The notes beneath the pieces were generated by a model that saw only the letters and a program-made list of their open reading frames with translations, was not told the DNA's origin and did not search any database. DNA of 37,899 nt from Bacteroidaceae bacterium. GTDB taxonomy: Bacteria > Bacteroidota > Bacteroidia > Bacteroidales > Muribaculaceae. Location: positions 1 through 37,899 of the forward strand of contig JAETNO010000028.1 of assembly GCA_021768245.1 (NCBI GenBank). The letters are read 5' to 3'. Both the position numbers and the translations under genes were made by a program. Below are positions 26,260 to 34,218 of the stretch, piece by piece; position 1 is the first letter of the stretch; the number at the start of each line of letters is the position of its first letter.

Positions 26260-28194
26260 ATGAGCTATCTGAAATTTGATAAAAACCTCATGATTAATCT
26301 GGAGCAGTCACTCCCAAAGGAGATGCTCCGCACTAATCAGTCGGGGGCCTATCATTGCACTACGATAGTGGACTGCAACACCCGCAAGCAGCACGGGCTT
26401 TTAGTGGTGCCCGTGCCCGAGCTGGGCAATTCATGGCATGTCATGCTTTCGTCACTGGATGAGACCGTCTATCAGCACGGAGTCCCCTTCAACCTCGGGC
26501 TTCACCGCTACCGCGGAGGAGTCATGAGCCCAAACGGGCATAAATACATCCGCGAATTCGACTGCGAGAGCGTGCCACGCACCACTTATCGCGTGGGAGG
26601 CGTCATTCTCACCAAGGAAAAAATCTTCATTTCAAACGAGAACCGCATCCTTATCCGCTACACGCTCGTCGAGGCCCACTCCCCGACTACGCTCCGCTTC
26701 CGGCCGGTGCTTGCCTTCCGCGACGCCAACGAACTCTGCATGGCCAACGACGCAATCAATACACATATACCGGAAATCAACAACGGAGTATCGGCCTGCC
26801 TCTATCCTGGCTACCCGACCCTCTACATGCAGTTCAGCCACAAACCGACATGGACCTACGAACCGAACTGGTACAACGGCTTCGAATATGTGAAAGACCT
26901 CGAACGTGGAGTGCCCTACTGCGAGGACCTATGGGTACCGGGATATTTTGAAGTGCCAATCAAAAAAGGCGAGTCAATCATCTTCTCGGCAGGCCTCAGC
27001 GAAGTGTCACCGCGTTCGCTCGCAAAGATGTATGAAAAGGAAATAGCGCAGCGTACATGCCGTACATCCTTCTTCAACTGCCTGAAAAACGCCGTCAAAC
27101 AGTGTTATCTCAACGAAAAAGACGGCATGTATCTTATTTCAGGCTATCCCTGGGGAAAGATTCTCGCCCGCAATACATTCATGGCCCTTCCCGGAGCCAC
27201 TATAGCCATCAACCACCGCGAAGATTTCGAACGCATAGCGGCTACAGCCCTCAAAGCCCTCAAAGACTTCATGACAACGGGTGAGCCTGACAAGCGAATC
27301 GGAGGCATAGACCTCCCCGACATTCCGCTGTGGGCGGTGTGGGCACTCCAGCAATATGCCAAGGCCTACGGACGTGAGGATGCACGCAACAGATATCTCG
27401 CTGAAGTCCGCGAAATCCTCAACTTCATCCTCGCCCAGAAACATCCGTTGCTGAAAGTCGACGACAATGGCATGGTAACTACTGAAGGTACTGAAAAACC
27501 GATGTCGTGGATGAACGCATCGCTCGGCGGTCGCCCGATTATCGCACGTTCAGGTCTTCTTGTTGAATTCAACGCCCTTTGGTATAACGCACTCATATTC
27601 GCATCAAAGCTTTCGGAAGGCACTCCGGACGAAGAAAAATTCCGCTCTCTCGCCGAAAAAATGGCTGAGCCATTCGTCAACACTTTCCTCAACGACTACG
27701 GCTATCTCTATGACTATGTCAACGGCACATACGCCGACCCGTCGGTGCGCCCCAACATGGCCATAGCAATCGGGCTTGACTACTCTCCGCTCGACCGTCG
27801 CCAACGCAAGAAAGTGCTCGACATCGTGACACGTGAACTTTTGACACCCAAAGGCCTGCGCACCCTGTCTCCTAAAAGCTACGGCTACAGGCCAAACTAT
27901 CTCGGCTCACCCGAAGAACGCGAAATGGCTCTCCACAACGGCCCGTCGCGTCCATGGCTCATGGGCTTCTATTCCGATGCCTATCTCAAGGTGTTCGGCA
28001 TGAGCGGCGTGAGCTACATCGACCGTATGCTCATAGGCTTCGAAGATGAAATGACCAGCGGTTGCATAGGCTCGCTCTCTCAGCTCTATGACGCAAACCC
28101 GCCATTTACCGGACGAGGCGCAATCAGCCATGTGACCAATGTGGCAGAAGTGCTACGCACACTGACCACCCTTAAAAAATTCATAATGGATTAA
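26260..28194 (+). CDS. Glycogen debranching enzyme
   Basis: A 644-residue cytosolic enzyme that removes alpha-1,6 branches from glycogen. The N-terminal domain carries NQSGAYHCTTIVDCNTRKQHGLLVVP (about 25-50), the mark of the bacterial debranching N-terminal domain (GDE_N type). The C-terminal (alpha/alpha)6 catalytic domain covers about 280-640 with YLISGYPWGKILARNTFMALPG, GGIDLPDIPLWAVWALQQYAK and MSWMNASLGGRPIIARSGLLVEFNALWYNAL, the amylo-alpha-1,6-glucosidase pattern. It is the first of three closely packed genes (13 and 16 nt gaps) that form a conserved Bacteroidetes glycogen cluster. Confidence 0.93.
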   Translation: MSYLKFDKNLMINLEQSLPKEMLRTNQSGAYHCTTIVDCNTRKQHGLLVVPVPELGNSWHVMLSSLDETVYQHGVPFNLGLHRYRGGVMSPNGHKYIREFDCESVPRTTYRVGGVILTKEKIFISNENRILIRYTLVEAHSPTTLRFRPVLAFRDANELCMANDAINTHIPEINNGVSACLYPGYPTLYMQFSHKPTWTYEPNWYNGFEYVKDLERGVPYCEDLWVPGYFEVPIKKGESIIFSAGLSEVSPRSLAKMYEKEIAQRTCRTSFFNCLKNAVKQCYLNEKDGMYLISGYPWGKILARNTFMALPGATIAINHREDFERIAATALKALKDFMTTGEPDKRIGGIDLPDIPLWAVWALQQYAKAYGREDARNRYLAEVREILNFILAQKHPLLKVDDNGMVTTEGTEKPMSWMNASLGGRPIIARSGLLVEFNALWYNALIFASKLSEGTPDEEKFRSLAEKMAEPFVNTFLNDYGYLYDYVNGTYADPSVRPNMAIAIGLDYSPLDRRQRKKVLDIVTRELLTPKGLRTLSPKSYGYRPNYLGSPEEREMALHNGPSRPWLMGFYSDAYLKVFGMSGVSYIDRMLIGFEDEMTSGCIGSLSQLYDANPPFTGRGAISHVTNVAEVLRTLTTLKKFIMD

Positions 28195-28207
28195 TCTTCA
28201 CACGCCC

Positions 28208-29467
28208 ATGAAAGCTTTAATGTTCGGGTGGGAATTCCCCCCTCACATCCTCGGCGGACTCGGAACCGCCAGCTACGGTCTCACTAAGGGTATGTGGGAG
28301 TGTGGCGATATGGACATCACATTTGTCATACCCAAGCCGTTTGGCGATGAAGAAAAACACTTCGCCAACATCATCGGCATGTCGCAGGTGCCAATCGCTT
28401 GGCGCGACGTAAGCCGCGACTATGTCGAGCAGCGAATAGGCAAACTCATGGACCCGGACCTCTATTTCCGTCTGCGCGACCATATCTATGCCGATTTCAA
28501 CTATATGCGCACCAACGACCTTGGAAGCCTTGAATTCTCTGGCCGCTATCCGAGCAACCTCGTGGAGGAAATCAACAATTATTCCATCTGCGCCGGTGTC
28601 ATAGCCCGCACGCTCGATTTCGACATAATCCATTCCCACGACTGGCTCACCTATCCGGCCGGCATCCATGCCAAAATGGTCTCAGGCAAGCCTCTTGTCA
28701 TCCACGTACACGCTACCGAATTTGACCGTTCGCGAGGGAAGCCCAACCCTACTGTGTTCGGCATAGAAAAAGACGGTATGTATCATGCCGACCATATAAT
28801 CACCGTGTCAAACCTGACACGTGACACTGTCATAAATAACTATGGCATCGATCCTGCCAAAGTGACTACGGTCCACAACGCCGTCACCCCCCTGACCCCC
28901 GAGCAGCTAAATGTGCCGGAACACAAGAGCAAGGATAAGGTGGTGACCTTCCTCGGACGTATCACCATGCAGAAAGGCCCTGAATATTTCGTGGAAGCGG
29001 CCGCAAAAGTGCTTAAAAACAATCCCGGAGTCCGTTTCGTAATGGCCGGGAGCGGCGACATGATGGACAAGATGATACTCCTTGCCGCCGAACGCGGAAT
29101 CGCCGACCGGTTCCACTTCCCAGGTTTCCAGAAAGGCCCGCAGGTCTATGAGATGCTTAAAGCCTCCGATGTCTATATCATGCCGTCGGTGTCAGAACCT
29201 TTCGGCATCTCGCCGCTCGAGGCCATGCAGATGGGAGTGCCCTCAATCATCTCAAAGCAGAGCGGCTGCGCGGAAATCCTCACGAATGTCATAAAGACAG
29301 ACTATTGGGACATCGACGCTATGGCCGACGCCATCCATTCAATCGTCACCTACCCTGCAATGTATCAGCAGCTCCGCGAAGACGGACTCGCCGAAGTCAA
29401 CCAGATTACATGGGACAAGGCCGGACGCAAGGTGATTGATATTTATAATAAGGTGTTAAACAGATAA
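28208..29467 (+). CDS. GT4 glycosyltransferase, glycogen-synthase-like
   Basis: A 419-residue GT-B fold enzyme. The N-terminal MKALMFGWEFPPHILGGLGTASYGLTKGM contains the glycine-rich loop of starch/glycogen synthase-type enzymes. The middle FDIIHSHDWLTYPAGI and the donor site TFLGRITMQKGPEYFVEAA...VSEPFGISPLEAMQMGVPSIIS (an E-x7-E pattern) are typical of family GT4. Lying between a debranching enzyme and a GH57 amylase, it very likely makes alpha-1,4-glucan from a nucleotide sugar, which is an inference from family and context. Confidence 0.9.
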   Translation: MKALMFGWEFPPHILGGLGTASYGLTKGMWECGDMDITFVIPKPFGDEEKHFANIIGMSQVPIAWRDVSRDYVEQRIGKLMDPDLYFRLRDHIYADFNYMRTNDLGSLEFSGRYPSNLVEEINNYSICAGVIARTLDFDIIHSHDWLTYPAGIHAKMVSGKPLVIHVHATEFDRSRGKPNPTVFGIEKDGMYHADHIITVSNLTRDTVINNYGIDPAKVTTVHNAVTPLTPEQLNVPEHKSKDKVVTFLGRITMQKGPEYFVEAAAKVLKNNPGVRFVMAGSGDMMDKMILLAAERGIADRFHFPGFQKGPQVYEMLKASDVYIMPSVSEPFGISPLEAMQMGVPSIISKQSGCAEILTNVIKTDYWDIDAMADAIHSIVTYPAMYQQLREDGLAEVNQITWDKAGRKVIDIYNKVLNR

Positions 29468-29483
29468 CAACAGAATTTTTATC

Positions 29484-30950
29484 ATGAAAGCAATTTGTTT
29501 CTATTTTCAGATTCACCAACCATTCCGTCTGAAAAGATACCGCTTCTTCGACATAGGCAATGACCACTACTACTATGATGATTTCGCTAACGACGATATA
29601 GTGACCCGTATCGCCCAACGCAGCTACATTCCCGCAGCGGAGTCATTGCTGCGCATGATTGAAGCATCGAAAGGGAAATTCAAATGCGCGCTCTCAATCA
29701 CAGGCACTGCACTTGAGCAGTTTGAGCAGTATGTGCCCGAATTCATCGACCTTCTGAAGAAACTCGCCGACACTGGATGCGTGGAATTTCTCGCCGAGAC
29801 CTATGCCCACTCCCTGTCATCTCTCGCAGACCCCGAGGAGTTCGCAAGCCAGGTCAAACTCCACGACGAAAAAATCAAGGAACTCTTCGGCCAGACTCCC
29901 AAAGTGCTCCGCAACACAGAGCTTATCTACAGCGACGAACTCGCGCCCCATATCCTCTCGATGGGCTACAAGGGCGTGATAACCGAAGGCGCAAAGCATA
30001 TCCTCGGATGGAAGTCACCCAACTATGTCTACAACGCCGCTTCCGCACCCAAGCTTAAAATCCTGCTGAAAAACAACAAGTTCAGCGACGATATCTCCGA
30101 CCGTTTCAGCAATACATCCTGGGAAGAATATCCCCTCACTGCCGACAAATACATCAACTGGATTGCCTCTACCCCCGCTGAGGAGCAGATTGTAAACCTC
30201 TTCATGAACCTTGAAGTGTTTGGCGACTTCCAGCCCCGTGAGACAGGCATCTTCCAGTTCCTCGAAGCCCTGCCACGCTTCGCCGAGGAACACGGCATCG
30301 AATTCTGGACTCCAACCACAGCCGTGACAAAGCTGAAACCGGTTGCCGAACTGTCGATTCTCCATCCGATTTCCTGGGCCGACGAAGCCCGCGACACCTC
30401 GGCATGGCTTGGCAACAAGCTCCAGAACGAAGCTTTCAACAAGCTCTATTCCGTGAGCGAGCGCGTGCGTCTATGTGAAGACCGTCGCCTCAAACAGGAC
30501 TGGCTCTATCTACAGGGCGCCGACCATTTCTTCTACATGTCCACAAAAAACATGCACGACGGCTCTGTTCATTCCCAGTTCTCACCTTACGACACTCCGT
30601 TTGACGCGTTCACCAACTACATGAACGTGCTTGCCGACTTCATCGTACGAGTAGAAGAGCAATATCCAATGTCAATCGACAACGAAGAGCTCAGCTCTCT
30701 GCTCACTACCATACGCAATCAGGAGCGGGAAATCGAGGCCCTCAACAAAGAAGCCGAATCGATGCGCAAAAACATCGAGCACTTCAATGAAGAGCATCTT
30801 CTACGCGAAAAAGCCGACGCGCAGCCCGCTCCGAAAGCCCCGGCAAAACGTGCATGCAAGCCAAAAGCTGAAAAGACTGAAAAAAGCGAAGCTAAGCCGA
30901 AACGGACCCGTAAGACCAAGGCTGACGCCGGAGAAAAAAGTGCAGAATAA
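29484..30950 (+). CDS. GH57 alpha-amylase/4-alpha-glucanotransferase-like protein
   Basis: A 488-residue cytosolic glycan-acting enzyme. FYFQIHQPFRLKRYRFFDIG at the start carries the HQP motif of family GH57, KVLRNTELIYSDELAPHILSMGYKGVITEG the third conserved region, and LFMNLEVFGDFQPRETGIFQFLEALP a later one. The catalytic domain ends near residue 400. A coiled-coil segment (about 410-445) and then a Lys/Ala/Pro-rich, low-complexity tail (about 448-488, repeated KAPAKRA/KPKAEK/KPKRTRK units) follow; this tail is an addition to the enzyme fold. It is the last gene of the glycogen operon and is followed by a hairpin terminator. Confidence 0.9.
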   Translation: MKAICFYFQIHQPFRLKRYRFFDIGNDHYYYDDFANDDIVTRIAQRSYIPAAESLLRMIEASKGKFKCALSITGTALEQFEQYVPEFIDLLKKLADTGCVEFLAETYAHSLSSLADPEEFASQVKLHDEKIKELFGQTPKVLRNTELIYSDELAPHILSMGYKGVITEGAKHILGWKSPNYVYNAASAPKLKILLKNNKFSDDISDRFSNTSWEEYPLTADKYINWIASTPAEEQIVNLFMNLEVFGDFQPRETGIFQFLEALPRFAEEHGIEFWTPTTAVTKLKPVAELSILHPISWADEARDTSAWLGNKLQNEAFNKLYSVSERVRLCEDRRLKQDWLYLQGADHFFYMSTKNMHDGSVHSQFSPYDTPFDAFTNYMNVLADFIVRVEEQYPMSIDNEELSSLLTTIRNQEREIEALNKEAESMRKNIEHFNEEHLLREKADAQPAPKAPAKRACKPKAEKTEKSEAKPKRTRKTKADAGEKSAE

Positions 30951-31027
30951 GTCTCTGAAATAAACCAATGGCCTGTTCGGGGTTAATTCTATATCAACCC
31001 GAACATCCCCAAAGGAATATCAATAAA

Positions 31028-31070
31028 AAAGTTTGGACGAGACATGCTAAGCATGTCTCGTCCAAACTTT
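31028..31070. terminator. Perfect 21-bp hairpin terminator
   Basis: Positions 31028-31048 are the exact reverse complement of 31050-31070 around one central base, with A-rich left and T-rich right flanks, suited to termination in both directions between the glycogen operon and the leftward small ORF. Confidence 0.85.
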
Positions 31071-31092
31071 TATCTTTAATTCATCCATCGAT

Positions 31093-31260
31093 TCATCCCA
31101 TAGCAGCATCTTGTCCCTTATTCCCCTGGGCAGCTATCTTCTCAAGCTGAGCAGGGGTGAGGACAGTGCGTTTGTGAGAGAAATGGATATCATTCATCTC
31201 GCGGGCTGTCAGCCTGACGGCACTTGTCAACTGAGGTCTTTTTATTTGTTTATAAGCCAT
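31093..31260 (-). CDS. 55-residue peptide, possible RiPP-like precursor
   Basis: Starts at ATG 31260 (MAYKQIKRPQLTSAVRLTAR) and stops at TGA 31093. The ORF begins 30 nt after the VKOR gene on the same strand, so it is probably co-transcribed. The segment LTAREMNDIHF (about 17-27) recalls the LS.REMN.I pattern in leaders of Bacteroidales GG-type peptide precursors, followed by a Gln/Gly/Ala-rich end (KIAAQGNKGQDAAMG). It has no cysteines and no membrane segment. I do not recognise a family with certainty; it may be a real small protein of unknown role. Confidence 0.55.
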   Translation of the reverse strand: MAYKQIKRPQLTSAVRLTAREMNDIHFSHKRTVLTPAQLEKIAAQGNKGQDAAMG

Positions 31261-31290
31261 GAGCGAGTAGTTTTATGCATTTACTAATCC

Positions 31291-32325
31291 TTACTTCTCG
31301 GCATTATCAGAAGAAGTCGACGCCGCTCCGCCATCAGATTTGTCAATCAGTGGCAACAGCCGGTTCAAGCCTAAGAGCACGGTGACATTGCTAAGTCCGA
31401 GCACGAAAAATTCAATCCTCAACGGGAAGACGCCCTTAAACCATCCTCCACCTAAATAGCAGAAAAACAACAACCAAAGTGAAGCTTGCACGCTGACGCA
31501 AAGCGTACACCAGACCTTGGCCCGGAACTTCTGATACCATATGCTCCAAAATGTGAATGGCAGGCAGCACGCATTGCAGAGAGCAAGATAGCATAGCCAC
31601 TGAGGGAAAAGGAGCAAGGTCAAGAGGCTTATGGAAAAATAGGAAAAACCGACTTCACTCCATCCGAAAATACCGAAAAACTTAGAAGCCTTCATCTCCA
31701 GGACACTGTCGCATCCACCTTCCTCAAGGACTCCGCAGACTCTGTCGGCCGCACGGTTCTTAATCTTGACCGATTTCTGAACGAGCATATAAGTAAGCCA
31801 AAGTCCGAAAATATCAAGCAAGGCGATTCCGACGGTCGACCATGAACGGTAAAGCCCATTTGAGACAAAAGCGTAGAGAAAGAGGACTAAAGAGCCGAGT
31901 ATGAGCACCCATTTCTTCGCCTTGTCGATAAATAGACTCCGTGCATGGGCCGCATAGTCAGGCTCCGCCGATTTCGAATCGGGATAAGCCATCAATACAG
32001 TGCCGCACCACGCCTCCTTAAACTCATCAAGAGGAATTGACTCCGCAATGCCCTGAGTCAGGTATGACACATTCTCTCCGTCCATATCGGTCACAATGAC
32101 GAAACCTCCGCCCGTCCGGGCAAGAAAGGGAGTAGGAAGTTTCGATATCTCCGATTTATCAGCCAACCTTAAGGCCTCGTTATCGACGCCATATTCCTCA
32201 AGAAGCTTCGACAGACCGAAAAGCGACTTGAAAGGCATGGACTCAAAACGCCGGCTGGAATAATCCTCCGTGTGTTTCACGCCCAAGGCCTTAAGATAAT
32301 CGCTGAAAATAGTGACCTCAACCAT
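31291..32325 (-). CDS. VKOR-family thiol oxidoreductase with C39-like N-terminal domain
   Basis: A 344-residue fusion. Residues 1-115 have the size and pattern of a peptidase C39-like domain (FSDYLKALGVKH...LSKLLEEYGV...LPTPFLAR..GGFVIVTD), but the catalytic Cys and His are absent, so it should not cleave peptides. Residues 138-325 form a VKOR membrane domain of about five helices with the four redox cysteines in place: the loop pair C197 and C205 (C-x7-C) and the active-site pair C273/C276 in WCTLC. VKOR enzymes oxidise periplasmic thiols and pass electrons to quinone. Its neighbours are a thioredoxin gene upstream (65 nt) and a small peptide ORF downstream. The substrate is unknown. Confidence 0.8.
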   Translation of the reverse strand: MVEVTIFSDYLKALGVKHTEDYSSRRFESMPFKSLFGLSKLLEEYGVDNEALRLADKSEISKLPTPFLARTGGGFVIVTDMDGENVSYLTQGIAESIPLDEFKEAWCGTVLMAYPDSKSAEPDYAAHARSLFIDKAKKWVLILGSLVLFLYAFVSNGLYRSWSTVGIALLDIFGLWLTYMLVQKSVKIKNRAADRVCGVLEEGGCDSVLEMKASKFFGIFGWSEVGFSYFSISLLTLLLFPQWLCYLALCNACCLPFTFWSIWYQKFRAKVWCTLCVSVQASLWLLFFCYLGGGWFKGVFPLRIEFFVLGLSNVTVLLGLNRLLPLIDKSDGGAASTSSDNAEK

Positions 32326-32390
32326 CGCTCTACCAATCTGAATCCAATACGAATTCTATCTATAAGTTTTTCGGACAGAAGCCCGGGGAG

Positions 32391-32684
32391 CTAACAGAAC
32401 GACTCGACTTTACTCAGAAGAACCTCGCCGTCAATCTCCCCGCTATGACGCCAGACATCTTTCCCGCCTTTATATATTATAAAGGTGGGTATAGACTCTA
32501 CTTCAGCCCCGGTGGCAGCATCACTGTTGCTGTCAAGGTCATATTGATAGACCGGCACGCGGCCTTCAAGCAATTCCTTCACTTGCGCCACAACCGGCAT
32601 CATCCTCTGGCAATGAGGGCACCATGAGGCATAAAACTCCACCAATACAACGTCGGCGCTTACAATAGCTTTATCTAAATCCAT
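32391..32684 (-). CDS. Small thioredoxin (WCPHC)
   Basis: A 97-residue thioredoxin fold with no signal peptide. The active site is WCPHC (C22, C25) in VEFYASWCPHCQRMMPV, and the cis-proline P66 lies in ESIPTFIIYKGG. The CPHC dipeptide is that of DsbA-type oxidases rather than the CGPC of reducing thioredoxins, so it may have a more oxidising potential; this is inference. It is the first gene of a leftward thioredoxin-VKOR-peptide cluster, and a 13-bp inverted repeat ends 6 nt before its start codon. No strong Shine-Dalgarno sequence is seen. Confidence 0.88.
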   Translation of the reverse strand: MDLDKAIVSADVVLVEFYASWCPHCQRMMPVVAQVKELLEGRVPVYQYDLDSNSDAATGAEVESIPTFIIYKGGKDVWRHSGEIDGEVLLSKVESFC

Positions 32685-32689
32685 AATTA

Positions 32690-32735
32690 TAGCGTTTTAG
32701 ATTTTTTGGGGAAAATTCCTGTATCTAAAACGCTA
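32690..32735 (-). promoter_or_regulatory. 13-bp inverted repeat upstream of the thioredoxin gene
   Basis: TAGCGTTTTAGAT (32690-32702) and ATCTAAAACGCTA (32723-32735) are perfect complements with a 20-nt spacer. The inner arm ends 6 nt before the ATG, so as RNA it would cover the ribosome-binding region, and as DNA it could be an operator. Which of the two cannot be told from sequence. Confidence 0.6.
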
Positions 32736-32809
32736 CAATATATTTTCAGGTTGAGCGCGCCACCCTTACTTTAAGAAGCATTAACTAATCCAACTTCTCA
32801 GCGTGTCGG

Positions 32810-34066
32810 CTAAATAGACCTCACGAGCTTTATCGCGTCGATAAGCGCGCGTGTTGTCGAGGCGTCAATCACTCTCCCACGGTTTCCCGGGAAATGCCTG
32901 GACTCAGCAAACACCTCCGTATTTCCGTCAACAGTCATTGCAACCGCCATACACACTGTTCCGACAGGTTTGTCTTCACTGCCTCCTCCGGGGCCGGCTA
33001 TGCCGCTCGTAGCCACAGCAACCTTCGCGCCGGTAGCACGTAGCACACCCACAGCCATTTCCTTGACAACAGGAATACTAACCGCCCCGTTTTCATCCAA
33101 TGTCCGTGAGTTGACTCCGAGAAGCGACATTTTAACCTCATTGCTATAGCTCACCACCGAGCCGACAAACACATCGGAAGAACCGGGCACGAGTGTCAGT
33201 TCATGTGCGATATTTCCTCCCGTACAGCTTTCGGCAGTCGCGAGACTCAAACCCTTCTGACGGCACTGATTGAGCAAAATCTGTGCGGGAGTCAAGTCTT
33301 CAGTCGCAATCACGGCGTCTCCGAGCATATCCAGAAGTTCGGAAGCGGCACGTCTAACTTCTCCGCTGATAAAATCCTTATCACGATGCACCCCGTCAAT
33401 CCGCAGGCGTATAAGTCCGGGCTTTGGAAGATAGGCCAGATGTAGATAATCCGGAAGAGCCTCCTCCCAAGGAGCTATTTTTTCAGCAAGACCGCTCTCG
33501 GTGTAGTCTGTCACCATAAGCACGGCATGTTCGATATCGACATCGGAATTGAACTTACGCCTCAACTGCGGAAACACCTCGCTCTGGAACATCTCACGGG
33601 TCTCGAAAGGCACACCGGGCATGGCGACAAGCACCTTGCCATCCTTTTCAAACCACATGATGGGGGCTGTACCCACACGGTTCTGAATCACGCGGCACGA
33701 AGTCGGAACTATCGCCTGGGCGGCAGTAAGCTTGTTAATCTTAAATCCCCGACGCCCCACCACGTCCATCACGTTGGCCATCACTTCGGCATCTTCCTTC
33801 AGTTCTCCACCAAAATAATCACGTAGCACACTCTTGGTGATATCATCCTTAGTAGGGCCGAGACCGCCGGTGGTAAGCACCACATCGCTTAGTTCAAAAG
33901 CCCTGTCAATCGCGCGACGTATTTCAGACGCATCGTCACCGACAGCCTGCACATCGTTGACCTCCCATCCATACGGCGCTATATGCCGGGCAATCTCCCC
34001 CGAATTGGTATCAACCACCTGCCCCAACAGCAACTCATCACCGATAACTATAACAGAAACTTTCAT
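32810..34066 (-). CDS. cinA: CinA-family protein (nicotinamide-nucleotide amidase)
   Basis: A 418-residue two-domain protein. The N-terminal MoCF-like domain (1-170) shows SVIVIGDELLLGQVVDTNSGEIA and LTTGGLGPTKDDITK, the family hallmarks, including the DDITK loop. The C-terminal amidase domain (about 265-415) contains LATAESCTGGNIAHELTLVPGSSDVFVGSVVSYSNEVK with the catalytic Ser in ESCTGG, and ATSGIAGPGGGSEDKPVGTVC. Together they repair pyridine nucleotides: the C-terminal part deamidates NMN and the N-terminal part is linked to ADP-ribose pyrophosphatase activity. Length is normal. It is transcribed leftward ahead of the thioredoxin cluster but separated from it by 125 nt. Confidence 0.95.
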   Translation of the reverse strand: MKVSVIVIGDELLLGQVVDTNSGEIARHIAPYGWEVNDVQAVGDDASEIRRAIDRAFELSDVVLTTGGLGPTKDDITKSVLRDYFGGELKEDAEVMANVMDVVGRRGFKINKLTAAQAIVPTSCRVIQNRVGTAPIMWFEKDGKVLVAMPGVPFETREMFQSEVFPQLRRKFNSDVDIEHAVLMVTDYTESGLAEKIAPWEEALPDYLHLAYLPKPGLIRLRIDGVHRDKDFISGEVRRAASELLDMLGDAVIATEDLTPAQILLNQCRQKGLSLATAESCTGGNIAHELTLVPGSSDVFVGSVVSYSNEVKMSLLGVNSRTLDENGAVSIPVVKEMAVGVLRATGAKVAVATSGIAGPGGGSEDKPVGTVCMAVAMTVDGNTEVFAESRHFPGNRGRVIDASTTRALIDAIKLVRSI

Positions 34067-34109
34067 ATACTTCCTATCAATTTTAAGCGAGTTTAATATT
34101 ATCCACCCA

Positions 34110-34117
34110 CAAAATTA
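34110..34117 (-). promoter_or_regulatory. cinA promoter -7 element
   Basis: On the minus strand TAATTTTG matches TAnnTTTG and lies 43 nt before the cinA ATG; the -33 box is not clear. Confidence 0.4.
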
Positions 34118-34218
34118 CTCAGATTCCACCACAATGATATAATTCTTTAATCTTATTAACATCGTTGGTTCTTTTGAGGTCCGTCCCTAAAATTGGCTGA
34201 CTCTATTTAGTACAATTA

